Shown: in pieces, positions 1-7,815 of the stretch
Layout of the letters: each line of letters begins with the position of its first letter
Position numbering within the stretch: the stretch's first letter is position 1
NCBI GenBank assembly: GCA_047638695.1
Contig: JBLINY010000055.1
Span: 1 to 28,641 of the forward strand
DNA from: JAHECQ01 sp047638695
GTDB lineage: Bacteria; Actinomycetota; Acidimicrobiia; Acidimicrobiales; SZUA-35
Length of the DNA: 28,641 nt
Direction of reading: 5' to 3'
Notes under the pieces: generated by a model
Seen by the model: only the letters and a program-made list of their open reading frames with translations
The model's database searches: none
Told to the model about the DNA's origin: nothing
Made by a program: the position numbers and the translations under genes

Positions 1-324
1 GATCTTCCATCAGCGACAATCGATGTCGACGCCCCGCTCGAGCTCGACCCATCGGACCCTCAGGCAGCAGACTCGCCAACGGCCGCTACAGAAACAGCGA
101 TCTCCCAAACGCCCGTCTCCCAAACGGCGGCCTCCCAAACCTCAGGCGCTTCAGCGCCTGAGCCCCTTGAGGACGATGTGGCTCAGGCCGACGATGACGA
201 TGCCGGTGGACCCCGCGATCCGGTTTGGAGCGACGAATGGGAGGCATGGTTGTTCTGGGACGAGGGCGACGAACAGTGGCTGCGCCACGACATCGACAAC
301 GACCAGTGGATCAAGATCGACTGA
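1..324 (+). CDS. C-terminal part of an acidic, Trp-rich hypothetical protein
   Basis: An open frame runs from the left window edge to TGA at 322-324, so only the last 107 residues are visible. The visible part is rich in Asp, Glu, Ala, Ser and Thr. It contains three Ser-Gln-Thr repeats (about residues 36-47) encoded by a 15-bp DNA repeat. It ends in a Trp-rich acidic segment (WSDEWEAWLFWDEGDEQW) that may be a folded or peptide-binding tail. No known domain is recognised. It ends 4 bp before the stop codon of convergent recO. The reading frame is preferred over the overlapping frame starting at 23 because that frame is Arg/Pro/Ser-rich shadow sequence and would run antisense into recO. Function unknown; the bulk of the protein lies outside the window. 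Confidence 0.6.
   Translation, partial: DLPSATIDVDAPLELDPSDPQAADSPTAATETAISQTPVSQTAASQTSGASAPEPLEDDVAQADDDDAGGPRDPVWSDEWEAWLFWDEGDEQWLRHDIDNDQWIKID
101..145. repeat. 15-bp tandem repeat, three copies, inside coding sequence
   Basis: The core TCTCCCAAAC starts at 101 and 116, and a one-base variant starts at 131, giving a 15-bp period. It encodes three Ser-Gln-Thr units in the acidic protein. Being in frame, it lengthens a disordered region without breaking the gene. Confidence 0.75.
141..162. repeat. Perfect 10-bp inverted repeat within the acidic protein gene
   Basis: CTCAGGCGCT at 141-150 is followed by TC and its exact reverse complement at 153-162. It could form a strong GC-rich hairpin in the mRNA just downstream of the 15-bp repeats. 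There is no T-tract after it, so it does not look like a terminator. Confidence 0.6.
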
Positions 325-328
325 GGTT

Positions 329-1054
329 CTACAGCTGAATGTGCTCGGCAAAAACGGCCGACGATCGCAGACGCCGCTCGAGATGTTGCTCGATCATCCG
401 CGATGCCATTCCTTCGAGCTCATGAACCGTCGACGGTGGTGTGTGCTCCAGCACTTCACGCACGCGCCCCTCGAACACGGCCTGAAAGGCAGAGCGGGTA
501 GCAGCCGAGATGGGCTCGCCCTGTCGATGCTCCCGGCACAAGACACCACCCTCGGAGAGGTCGATGGCCACAAGATCTTCGCCGGTTCCGCACCGCACGC
601 ATGCGTCGAGCAGGGGTTGGACACCCTCGAGCACGAGCACCTTCGCGACAAAAGCGGGAACGACCAAGGGGTTACCCGCCCGTTCGAGCTCGGCGAGCGC
701 TCCCGTCAGCACCTTGTACATGGCCTGGTTGGCCTCGCCCTCGATCGCAACCTGATCAACAATCTCTAGCAGCACCGATGCCCGGCCGAATCGTTCGAGG
801 TCACTGCGCAGAAGTGGTTGCACGACGGCGGTTTCTGCCTGTGTGATGATGTCGAGGTTGCGGCCCTCGTAAAGTTGCAGGAAGGCAACGGCTGCCGGTT
901 CGAGTCTGGCCCCGAACTTACTCTTGGTGCGCCGCACACCTTTTGCCACGGCTCGAACCTTCCCGTGGTTGCGGGTGTACAACACGATGATCCGGTCGGC
1001 TTCGCCCAGCTTGTAGGTGCGGAGCACGACCCCCTCATCGCGATACAGCGCCAC
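329..1054 (-). CDS. recO: DNA repair protein RecO
   Basis: RecO anneals complementary single strands and, with RecR, loads RecA on SSB-coated DNA in the RecF pathway. The 241-residue product has the family length. It has an N-terminal OB-fold (about residues 1-80, opening MALYRDEGVVLRTYKLGEAD), a helical C-terminal part, and a zinc-finger-like set C152, C155, C173, H176. The start is GTG at 1054 (shown as Met), with a GGAG about nine bases upstream. It follows uppS on the same strand with a 54-bp gap holding a short direct repeat, so the two are probably co-transcribed. The stop converges within 4 bp of the acidic plus-strand gene. The recO-uppS association is typical of actinobacteria. Identification is confident. 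Confidence 0.95.
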   Translation of the reverse strand: MALYRDEGVVLRTYKLGEADRIIVLYTRNHGKVRAVAKGVRRTKSKFGARLEPAAVAFLQLYEGRNLDIITQAETAVVQPLLRSDLERFGRASVLLEIVDQVAIEGEANQAMYKVLTGALAELERAGNPLVVPAFVAKVLVLEGVQPLLDACVRCGTGEDLVAIDLSEGGVLCREHRQGEPISAATRSAFQAVFEGRVREVLEHTPPSTVHELEGMASRMIEQHLERRLRSSAVFAEHIQL

Positions 1055-1075
1055 GGTCAGGCACTCCGCTTCCGA

Positions 1076-1120
1076 GGAAGAGACTGTGTTACCGGAAGAG
1101 ACTGGGACTCAGTCACTGAG
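1076..1120. repeat. Direct repeat and small inverted repeat between recO and uppS
   Basis: GGAAGAGACTG occurs at 1076-1086 and again at 1094-1104 (18-bp period). It is followed by CTCAGT-C-ACTGAG at 1108-1120, a perfect 6-bp inverted repeat that contains the uppS stop codon (TGA, complement of 1109-1111). It fills the recO/uppS junction. No function can be assigned; it could be a small mRNA hairpin. Confidence 0.6.
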
Positions 1121-1819
1121 GCCGCCGAAGCGACGATCACGCTGCTGGAACTCGCGAACGGCCCCAGCCAGATGCTCGCGCCGGAAGTCGGGCCAAAAGG
1201 TCTCGATGAAGACCAGCTCGGCATACGCGGCCTGCCAGATGAGGAAGTTCGAGATCCGATGTTCGCCCGACGTCCGGACCCAGAGGTCGACAGCAGGCAT
1301 CTCGGGGTCGTAGAGCCGATCCTCGATGGCGCTCTCGGTAACCTCGACGCCTTCGGCGATAGCGGCCTTCACCGCATCGACGAGCTCCGCTCGACCGCCG
1401 TAGTTGAAGGCGATGGTGAGTGTGAGGCGATCGTTGCCTTTGGTCAGCTCGACCGACTCATCCATCCGACGAATCAGGCGCTTCGGAACGCGCCAGTCGC
1501 GACGTCCAATGAATCGGATACGAACCCCAAGCTCGTGTAGTTCTTGGCTTCGTCGGAGCAGAAGTGACTCGTTGAATCCCATGAGGTACCGGACCTCATC
1601 GGTTGGTCGGCGCCAGTTCTCGGTAGAGAAGGCGTAGACCGTCAACCAGCCGATACCGAGCTCCAACCCGCCGTGCACGGCATCAAGCAGAGCTTCTTCA
1701 CCAGCGGCGTGGCCCTCGGTACGCTTCAGGCCACGCTGGGTGGCCCAGCGCCCGTTGCCATCCATCACACACGCAACGTGATGGGGAATCCGTTCGAGGT
1801 CGATGCCAGCCAGGTCCAT
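1109..1819 (-). CDS. uppS: Isoprenyl transferase (undecaprenyl/polyprenyl diphosphate synthase)
   Basis: This cis-prenyltransferase builds the long polyprenyl diphosphate carrier lipid used for peptidoglycan and surface glycan synthesis, acting at the inner face of the membrane. The 236-residue protein has the family signature motifs: MDGNGRWA at 19-26 with catalytic Asp20, YAFSTENW in the middle, and RTSGEHRISNFLIWQ near the end with the pyrophosphate-binding Arg and Ser. The start is ATG at 1819; a TTG directly before it (1822) is an alternative, and no strong ribosome site is seen for either. It lies 66 bp downstream of the Thr/Ala/Pro-rich membrane protein and upstream of recO on the same strand. 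Product chain length cannot be deduced, so decaprenyl is as possible as undecaprenyl. Confidence 0.95.
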   Translation of the reverse strand: MDLAGIDLERIPHHVACVMDGNGRWATQRGLKRTEGHAAGEEALLDAVHGGLELGIGWLTVYAFSTENWRRPTDEVRYLMGFNESLLLRRSQELHELGVRIRFIGRRDWRVPKRLIRRMDESVELTKGNDRLTLTIAFNYGGRAELVDAVKAAIAEGVEVTESAIEDRLYDPEMPAVDLWVRTSGEHRISNFLIWQAAYAELVFIETFWPDFRREHLAGAVREFQQRDRRFGGLSD

Positions 1820-1888
1820 CAACTCAGCACGGTACCCGAGCAGACCAACGCAGGGGCGGCAATCCAGATCGGCCGGATGACGCTCGGA

Positions 1889-2890
1889 TTACTCGGCAGC
1901 GACAGAGCTTGGGGGTGCGGACGACGCAGGAGCAGTCGTGGGGGCTGGCGTTGTTGGTGCGGGCGTGACCGGTGCAACGCTAGTTGCCGTCCAGGTGGGT
2001 GGGGAGAACGTCACCACAGGCTCGGCCGCCACCGTGGTTGGCACCTCGGTCGTTGCCGGCTTGGCTGTTGTTGCGGGCCGACGCGGGGTCGTTGTGGTGC
2101 GGCGCGGAGCGGCGGGGGCGATAGGGGCTGCGGTTGCCGGTGCGACCGTGCTGCTTGGAGCGACGGTGGTGGTCGGCGCCGCCGTGGTCGGAGGGACGGT
2201 GCTGACCGTGGTTGGAGCAGCCGTAGTTGGCGCTGCGGTCGTGACCGTGGTTGGGGCCAGCGCTGATGTCACGGTCTCGAGATCGGCTGAGGTCGATCCG
2301 CTCCGTAAAGCCACGCCCAACCCGACGAGGCCGAGAAGAACGACCAGCGCTCCGAACAGCAGGAAGCGACGCTTCGGGCCATCCTCCTCTTCGAAGGGAA
2401 CGAAATCGACCGATGCACCAGGCTGCGTGAGCTCGCCCGTGGGCTCTGCATGTGCGGACGGTTGCGGACGGCCAAAAAGCGACACCAAGTCGTCCGTTGA
2501 TTTGGCTACAACGTCTACTTCTGCGCCAGCTAGCGAGGAAAACAGGCTGCCAGCCTTTGGAAGGTCGGCTTTCGGTGGCCGTTTCGACGATTCGAACGGC
2601 GAGATCAGCTGAACCTTTCGCTCGGCCCGATCCCGGATGTCGATCACGTTCCCGAAGAGCGTCGTGTCATTCCCGAAAAGAGGCGAAGCGCCGTTCGCAG
2701 GCTCGCTGGAGCTTGGCTGGGCCTCAGGCCCAGAAAGCGACGGTTCATCTGCGAGAGACGAAGCCACCGCGACATCTGAATCGAGCAGCAGGCTCGCGAG
2801 AGCTTCGGCTTCGGCTTCGTCGAGGCCCAGGGCCGGTGGCTCGGGTGTGGTGGAGTTCTCAATCAATGTCTTGAAACCTTGGATCGTCAT
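1889..2890 (-). CDS. Single-pass membrane protein with Thr/Ala/Pro-rich extracellular tail
   Basis: No family is recognised. The 333-residue product has an acidic, probably disordered cytoplasmic half (1-175) and one transmembrane helix (about 176-196, RFLLFGALVVLLGLVGLGVA). The helix is preceded by the charged stretch KRR, so the N-terminus should be inside. A roughly 135-residue tail made mostly of Thr, Ala, Pro, Val and Ser follows, containing runs such as TTAAPTT. Such tails in actinobacteria often span the cell wall and can be O-glycosylated; that part is inference. ATG at 2890 is chosen because the longer frame (to 3046) would run into the divergent dinG. It lies upstream of uppS and recO on the same strand, so a link to envelope growth is possible but unproven. 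Confidence 0.75.
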   Translation of the reverse strand: MTIQGFKTLIENSTTPEPPALGLDEAEAEALASLLLDSDVAVASSLADEPSLSGPEAQPSSSEPANGASPLFGNDTTLFGNVIDIRDRAERKVQLISPFESSKRPPKADLPKAGSLFSSLAGAEVDVVAKSTDDLVSLFGRPQPSAHAEPTGELTQPGASVDFVPFEEEDGPKRRFLLFGALVVLLGLVGLGVALRSGSTSADLETVTSALAPTTVTTAAPTTAAPTTVSTVPPTTAAPTTTVAPSSTVAPATAAPIAPAAPRRTTTTPRRPATTAKPATTEVPTTVAAEPVVTFSPPTWTATSVAPVTPAPTTPAPTTAPASSAPPSSVAAE

Positions 2891-2952
2891 TGTCTGTTTT
2901 TTCGCGGCGCATTTGCCCGCTGCCCCACAACAACAAACAGGATGGTACTGCG

Positions 2953-2958
2953 TAGTAT
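2953..2958 (+). promoter_or_regulatory. Candidate -10 hexamer for dinG (leaderless)
   Basis: TAGTAT ends seven bases before the chosen dinG ATG at 2966, the spacing expected when transcription starts at or next to the start codon. No convincing -35 box is seen. No clear ribosome-binding site is present, which fits a leaderless mRNA. Confidence 0.45.
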
Positions 2959-2965
2959 CCGGGGC

Positions 2966-4861
2966 ATGTCCAGCGCGATTGACCAGCTGGGTAGGGTGAC
3001 TCAACTGCTTCCGGGTGGCGGAGAATCCCGGCCCGGGCAGGAACAAATGGCGGCCGCTGTGGCTGAAACGGTCGACAAATCCGCTTGCTTACTGGTAGAA
3101 GCGGGCACCGGGACCGGGAAGTCTCTCGCCTATCTCGCGCCCATCGTGGCAGCCGGACAACGAGCTGTCATAGCGACTGCAACCATCGCCCTGCAGGGCC
3201 AGTTAGTCGACAACGACGTGCCGCTCGTTGCCAGCGGCCTCGGCCAGACCGTCACCGCCGCCGTCCTGAAGGGGCGCAACAACTATCTCTGTCGACAGCG
3301 TTTAGCCGAGTTCGATCGTTCCTCTCGCACCGAGCAGCTTGATCTGCTTCGTGGTGCGCGGCGGGATGATGAGATCGGAGAACTGCGGGCCTGGGCCGAG
3401 ACGACGGTGACGGGCGATCGAGAAGAACTCGATCCTGCTCCCCCAAGCGAGGTCTGGCAGGCGCTGAGCGTCGGTGGCGACGAATGCCCCGGGGCAGCAC
3501 GTTGCCCGTCAGGAGATAGTTGCTTCTCCGAGCAAGCTCGAGCCGTCGCCCGCGAGGCCGACGTCATCGTGACCAACCACCACTATTACGGGCTACACAT
3601 CGCCTCCGACGGTGCCCTCCTGCCCGACCACGACATCGTCGTGTTCGATGAGGCGCATCATCTGCCCGAGGTTCTCAGTGCCACATGTGGAAGCGAGCTC
3701 AGCGGCAACCGATTCCGGGCGCTTTCGCGGCGGGTTCGGGGCGTTCTCACTGGCGACAAGCTCGCGCTCGGTCTCGACCAGGTCGCGATGGACCTCGACA
3801 ATCTTCTTCGAGACGAGGTCGGCGAGCGCATCACCATCGACGCTGATCTCATTGACTCGCTTGTAACTGGCCGCGATCGAGCCGACCAAGTTATTGCCGG
3901 CCTTCGCAAGGCCAGCCCACCGGAGGGAAGCGACACCGAAGCCAAAGTAGAGCGAGCCATGCTCGCGGCCACCTCTCTCGTTGCCGATGTAGATGCGGTC
4001 ATCGAATCTGACGAGGGCGACGTTCTCTGGGTTGATGGCAACGACAACAATCCGATCCTCAAGCGCACGCCGCTCGACGTTGGCCAGTTGCTGATCGACC
4101 GACTGTGGGGCGAGGTCACAGCCGTGCTCACGAGTGCGACGCTGCCGGAAGGGCTCGCTTCTCAGCTGGGCATCAAGACCGGAACGAAGGTTCTGCGGGT
4201 CGGATCGCCCTTCGATTATGAGCGCCTCGGGCTCCTGTACTGCGCTGCGCACCTGCCGGACCCTCGCCAGTCTGGCTCGCGCCAGCAAGTCCACGACGAG
4301 ATGTTTGAACTGATCGAGGCTGCCGGCGGCCGCACCCTTGGGCTCTTCACCAGCAATCGGGCAATGCGAGAAGCAGCCGATGCCTTGACCGACAGGCTCG
4401 ACGTACCCGTCATCGTCCAGGGCGACTCGTCGCGATCTGCCCTCATCACCCGATTTCTGGCCGATCCGGAGACTGTCCTGTTGGCCACGCTCTCGTTCTG
4501 GCAGGGCGTCGACCTCCCGGGCGACACGCTCACGCTGGTCACTATCGACCGCCTGCCATTCCCGCGGCCTGACGAGCCAGTCCTGCAGGCCCGCCGGCGC
4601 CGCGCAGGGGCATCTGCCTTTCGAACAATCGACCTCCCTCGTGCCCAAATCCTGCTGGCCCAAGGAGCCGGTCGTCTGATCCGCCGGGCCGACGACAAAG
4701 GAGTGGTCGCGGTGCTCGATGCCCGACTCGCGACCAATCGCAACTACCGATGGGACCTGATCTCGGCCCTGCCGCCCTTTAAACGGACAAAGGACAAAGC
4801 GGAGGTACTCGAGTTCCTTCGCTCACTCGATCAAAGCAGCACGGATCCAGGTATCTCGTGA
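2966..4861 (+). CDS. dinG: DinG-family ATP-dependent DNA helicase (XPD-like, Fe-S cluster)
   Basis: This is a superfamily 2 helicase of the DinG/XPD group, thought to unwind R-loops and other repair or replication intermediates with 5'-3' polarity. The 631-residue product shows Walker A (AGTGTGKS, 46-53), four cysteines that could bind a 4Fe-4S cluster (C109, C174, C180, C186), the DEAH box at 228-231, and motif VI near the end (QGAGRLIRR). ATG at 2966 is preferred over an upstream frame start at 2879: the protein then begins with the usual lead-in to the Q-motif region, and a -10-like hexamer sits just upstream. Its stop overlaps the next gene by 4 bp. It is divergent from the Thr/Ala/Pro-rich gene across a 75-bp gap. 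Confidence 0.93.
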   Translation: MSSAIDQLGRVTQLLPGGGESRPGQEQMAAAVAETVDKSACLLVEAGTGTGKSLAYLAPIVAAGQRAVIATATIALQGQLVDNDVPLVASGLGQTVTAAVLKGRNNYLCRQRLAEFDRSSRTEQLDLLRGARRDDEIGELRAWAETTVTGDREELDPAPPSEVWQALSVGGDECPGAARCPSGDSCFSEQARAVAREADVIVTNHHYYGLHIASDGALLPDHDIVVFDEAHHLPEVLSATCGSELSGNRFRALSRRVRGVLTGDKLALGLDQVAMDLDNLLRDEVGERITIDADLIDSLVTGRDRADQVIAGLRKASPPEGSDTEAKVERAMLAATSLVADVDAVIESDEGDVLWVDGNDNNPILKRTPLDVGQLLIDRLWGEVTAVLTSATLPEGLASQLGIKTGTKVLRVGSPFDYERLGLLYCAAHLPDPRQSGSRQQVHDEMFELIEAAGGRTLGLFTSNRAMREAADALTDRLDVPVIVQGDSSRSALITRFLADPETVLLATLSFWQGVDLPGDTLTLVTIDRLPFPRPDEPVLQARRRRAGASAFRTIDLPRAQILLAQGAGRLIRRADDKGVVAVLDARLATNRNYRWDLISALPPFKRTKDKAEVLEFLRSLDQSSTDPGIS

Positions 4862-5490
4862 GATCCGCAAACTGGATCACCTTCTACGCCGGTTGCCTCT
4901 TCGCTGTCGCCTACCTGGTTGGCTCGGCCATCAGTAGCCGGCCTCGATCAGGCGAACGACAAGCAGCCCAACAGGCGCTTGTGGAGGCAGCGACAGCCGT
5001 TGGCTGGGCCGTGGGTGTGTACGTCGTCATCGATCGGATCGCTCCCGGCAGCGATCGGTTCCGCGACTTCTCGGCCGTCGGCTTTCTCTCGCCAAAAGCG
5101 CTCACCGTCTGGGAGTCGCTGGCTCTTTGGGCCGGGCTCGCGATCGTTATCGGCCTCATCATTCCCTTCCGATCAGGATTTCGCCGAGGCAGCACTGGCC
5201 TGGCGCCGGGAGCCGCGTTGCTGTTGTTGAATACACCCCTCACCTTCTTCCTCACGATGTTCGCCTGGTTCGCCGCCCAGACCGTGATGTCAAGACGATC
5301 GGCGGTGCTCACTGCTCTGGGCGCGGCAGCGACCGTCGAATGGGCGCTCTCGTTCATCCCGCAAACAGTCGTAGCCACGGGATGGGGGGTCATCCACGGA
5401 CCCGAGAGCACGCTCTGGGTCACGGCTCTAGCCGGCGTGCTCGCCGCCCGGCAATCGCACGAGCCCTCTCGGCTGCAAGACCAGTCCTAG
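4858..5490 (+). CDS. Six-helix membrane protein, divergent PlsY-like
   Basis: The GTG start at 4858 overlaps the dinG stop (GTGA), so translation is probably coupled to dinG. The 210-residue product has about six membrane helices (near 7-25, 40-58, 88-105, 115-140, 147-170, 183-197). Its layout resembles PlsY, the acyl-phosphate:glycerol-3-phosphate acyltransferase. YLVGS at 19-23 matches the family's first helix end, IGLIIPFRSGFRRGSTG (98-114) matches the HLFPVFLGFKGGKG region, and ARQSHEPSRL near the end matches the terminal RHREN region. However, the Ser/Arg-containing motif 1, the Lys-Gly motif 2 and the RHREN residues are not intact, so it may be inactive or have another role. The PlsY relationship comes from pattern only and is moderately likely. 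Confidence 0.6.
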   Translation: MRSANWITFYAGCLFAVAYLVGSAISSRPRSGERQAAQQALVEAATAVGWAVGVYVVIDRIAPGSDRFRDFSAVGFLSPKALTVWESLALWAGLAIVIGLIIPFRSGFRRGSTGLAPGAALLLLNTPLTFFLTMFAWFAAQTVMSRRSAVLTALGAAATVEWALSFIPQTVVATGWGVIHGPESTLWVTALAGVLAARQSHEPSRLQDQS

Positions 5491-5518
5491 TAGCTAAGTC
5501 CTAGTAGCTAAGTCCTAG
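5483..5518. repeat. 14-bp tandem repeat (about 2.6 copies) at the end of the PlsY-like gene
   Basis: AGTCCTAGTAGCTA occupies 5483-5496 and 5497-5510, and a partial copy reaches 5518. The TAG stop of the upstream gene lies in the first copy, and every copy carries further TAG triplets. The repeat opens the 95-bp convergent gap before era. Confidence 0.85.
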
Positions 5519-5550
5519 GAACTGACTCCCAGAAGAACTGACTCCCAGAA
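5519..5550. repeat. 16-bp tandem repeat, two copies, in the convergent gap before era
   Basis: GAACTGACTCCCAGAA occupies 5519-5534 and 5535-5550 without mismatch, directly after the 14-bp repeat. A weak hairpin follows (GCCCC at 5555-5559, GGGGC at 5567-5571). It has no T-tract, so termination here is only a possibility. Confidence 0.85.
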
Positions 5551-5585
5551 CTGAGCCCCACAACTGGGGGCCTAGCACCCGAGGC

Positions 5586-6521
5586 CTAATAACCGAGGCG
5601 CTCGATGGCTTCGAGGTCGTGATGCCAGTCGCGATCGACCGACACGACAAGATTGATGTGGGAACCCTTCGGCAACTGCCGGCGGACATTCGTTCCGACC
5701 TTCTTCAGCACCTCGCCACCGTGGCCGATGACGATGCCCTTCTGAGACTCGCGCTCGACCAGGATCTCGACCCGGATCCGGGGTCCCTTGTCTGTTTCTT
5801 CCCACTCGGTCACCCGGGTTGCCACCGAGTGCGGAACCTCGTCACGGGTGACGCGCATCAATTGCTCTCGGACTAGCTCGGCCACCCACCGCGCATCAGG
5901 CATGTCACGGACCTGCTCGTCGGGGTACCAGTGAGGCCCGATGGGTATTCGAGCCGCCAGCTCCTTGAGTAGGCCCTCGAGCCCCTCGCCGGTTTGAGCC
6001 GACACTGGGAAGAAGGCCGAGGCGTCAACCTCTGAAACGGCTTGCAGCTGGGCAGCCACGGCCGCCGGGCTCATCCCATCGACCTTGTTCATGACGACCA
6101 CCGTGCGCTCGGGGTCAAGCTGAGCAGCCAGAAAGGCATCGCCCCGGCCATAGCCGGTGTGCGCATCGACGACGAAGCAAACAACATCAACGTCACCATT
6201 TGCTTCCCGAGCTGTCGCGTTCAGCCGACTGCCGAGCGCGCTGCGTGGTTTGCCAACACCCGGCGTGTCGACGAAGACAATCTGATGCTCTGACGTTGTC
6301 AGGACACCACGCACCTGGTTGCGCGTCGTCTGCGCTTTGTCCGATGTGATGGTCACCTTCTCGCCCAGGATCTTGTTGAGCAAGGTCGACTTCCCGACGT
6401 TGGGGCGACCGAAGAATGTTACGAAGCCGCTCCGGAACTCTTTCTCTGGCGACTCTTTCTCTGACCGCCCTGCTTCTGCCAGCCCTGATTCAGACTGCTC
6501 TTCTTGTTGTTCAGCATTCAT
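5586..6521 (-). CDS. era: GTPase Era
   Basis: Era binds 16S rRNA near its 3' end and acts as a checkpoint in 30S subunit maturation. The 311-residue product has G1 GRPNVGKS (38-45), G3 DTPG (85-88), G4 NKVD (145-148), G5 SAQ (174-176), and a C-terminal KH domain with the GxxG loop in IVIGHGGEVLKKVG. ATG at 6521 is chosen over the longer frame (to 6698) because the longer version would lie inside the CorC-like gene. With this start, era begins 4 bp after that gene's stop. An acidic extension of about 30 residues precedes the G domain, which is unusual but compatible with the family. Neighbours ybeY and phoH also belong to RNA and ribosome maturation, as in most actinobacteria. Confidence 0.95.
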   Translation of the reverse strand: MNAEQQEEQSESGLAEAGRSEKESPEKEFRSGFVTFFGRPNVGKSTLLNKILGEKVTITSDKAQTTRNQVRGVLTTSEHQIVFVDTPGVGKPRSALGSRLNATAREANGDVDVVCFVVDAHTGYGRGDAFLAAQLDPERTVVVMNKVDGMSPAAVAAQLQAVSEVDASAFFPVSAQTGEGLEGLLKELAARIPIGPHWYPDEQVRDMPDARWVAELVREQLMRVTRDEVPHSVATRVTEWEETDKGPRIRVEILVERESQKGIVIGHGGEVLKKVGTNVRRQLPKGSHINLVVSVDRDWHHDLEAIERLGY

Positions 6522-6525
6522 GTCG

Positions 6526-7815
6526 TCACTCACTTGCGACCTCGGCTTGTTCCGCCACCCGGACCAACACTTTGGTGATTCGGCGACCCTGTACCCGTTC
6601 GACCCGAAGCATGTAGCCGTCAGAGACGCAGATCTCTCCGGCCACCGGGATGCGACCAAAACGGTCGAAGACCAGGCCACCGACGGTGTCCCAGTCACCT
6701 TCGGGAAGATCGAGGCCGGCTAGGTCGTTGAGCTCGTCGATCAGGATACGAGCGTCGACGCGAAGGCTGCCGTCGAGCTGTCGCTCGACCAGCGGTTCCT
6801 CAACGTCATACTCATCGACAATCTCGCCGACCAACTCTTCAATAAGGTCTTCGAGCGTCACCAGACCAGCGATGCCGCCGTACTCGTCCACGGCCACCGA
6901 CATGTGGAAGCTCTCCTTCTGCATTTCCTTCAACAGCTCCGACACCCGTTTGGTCTCTGGCACAAAGTGGGCCGGGCGCAGAAAGTCCTTCAGGGTCTCA
7001 GCAGCACGATCAACGAGCTCGGCTCGGATCAGATCTTTGACGTAGACCAGACCTACGACGTCGTCGATGTTGTCGCCGACAACGGGCACCCGCGAGAAGC
7101 CAGCCTCGGACGTAGCGAGCAGGGCTTCGGCAACGGTTGACGTGACCTCGATCGTGGTCATGTCGGTACGGGGCACCATGACCTCGCGGACCACGGTGTC
7201 ACCGAACTCGATGACCGATTCGATGAAGTCTCGCTCGTCTTCGTCGAGCACCGCGTCTTCCACGGCAACGCCAGCGAACGCAATCAGGTCCTCCGGACGG
7301 GCGAAGGGCCCTCGCCGCAGACCTTTGCCCGGCACTATGACGTTGGCCACACCGATCAGGGCGTCAGCGATCACACGTATCAGCGGGTTGCCGACCAACG
7401 CCACGACTGGCCCGGCCAGCAGAATGACCGCTCGCTCGGCATGGATGATCCCGAGCGTTCGGGGTACCGCCTCGGCCACGACGAAAACCACGCACACGTT
7501 GAGCGCGCCGAGAAGCAAGACCCAAGGGGTGCTGACCCAACGGTCGGCGAGCAAAACAACCAACGTGCTCTCGGCCAGCAGCAAGAACACGATCATGAAC
7601 CTGAGCGGATTCAGGATCGCTTCAGGTTGGTCGAGCACTTTGGCGACCCGAGCCTGGGCTTCTTTGTCGAGCGAGTCAACGCGCACCGTGCTCGTGCGAC
7701 CAACGGCCGACTCGGTCATGACCAGGACGAACAAAAAGAGCAAGAAGAAGGCGGCGACGGCGAGTAGTGACAGGTCCGCTGCGCCAAACGAGGCGGCGAA
7801 GAGCGAAGCGTTCAA
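6526..7815 (-). CDS. CorC/HlyC-family membrane protein with CBS pair
   Basis: This is a member of the CNNM/CorC family, several of which export Mg2+ or have been linked to Mg2+/Co2+ resistance. The 429-residue product has a DUF21-type membrane domain with about four helices (near 12-33, 71-91, 97-117, 128-148). Two CBS motifs follow (about 213-265 and 280-335), and the C-terminal transporter-associated domain is at about 345-425 (DGSLRVDARI to the end). TTG at 7815 is chosen because it overlaps the ybeY stop (TTGA), is preceded by GGTGA, and starts just before the first helix. The frame stays open up to 8007, but that part lies entirely inside ybeY and reads as Arg/Gly-rich shadow. The transported ion cannot be told from sequence. 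Confidence 0.9.
   Translation of the reverse strand: MNASLFAASFGAADLSLLAVAAFFLLFLFVLVMTESAVGRTSTVRVDSLDKEAQARVAKVLDQPEAILNPLRFMIVFLLLAESTLVVLLADRWVSTPWVLLLGALNVCVVFVVAEAVPRTLGIIHAERAVILLAGPVVALVGNPLIRVIADALIGVANVIVPGKGLRRGPFARPEDLIAFAGVAVEDAVLDEDERDFIESVIEFGDTVVREVMVPRTDMTTIEVTSTVAEALLATSEAGFSRVPVVGDNIDDVVGLVYVKDLIRAELVDRAAETLKDFLRPAHFVPETKRVSELLKEMQKESFHMSVAVDEYGGIAGLVTLEDLIEELVGEIVDEYDVEEPLVERQLDGSLRVDARILIDELNDLAGLDLPEGDWDTVGGLVFDRFGRIPVAGEICVSDGYMLRVERVQGRRITKVLVRVAEQAEVASE

Noticed and set aside
23..769. Plus-strand protein of 248 codons at the left edge
   Set aside because: It is Arg/Pro/Ser-rich and runs antisense into recO; the frame ending at 324 gives an acidic, repeat-bearing and more protein-like sequence.
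3593..4663. Minus-strand open frame of 356 codons opposite dinG
   Set aside because: It is antisense to an unmistakable helicase, with composition typical of a mirrored high-GC frame and no motif.
5555..5571. Strong intrinsic terminator between the PlsY-like gene and era
   Set aside because: The stem is only 5 bp and no T-tract follows; it is mentioned only as a weak hairpin.
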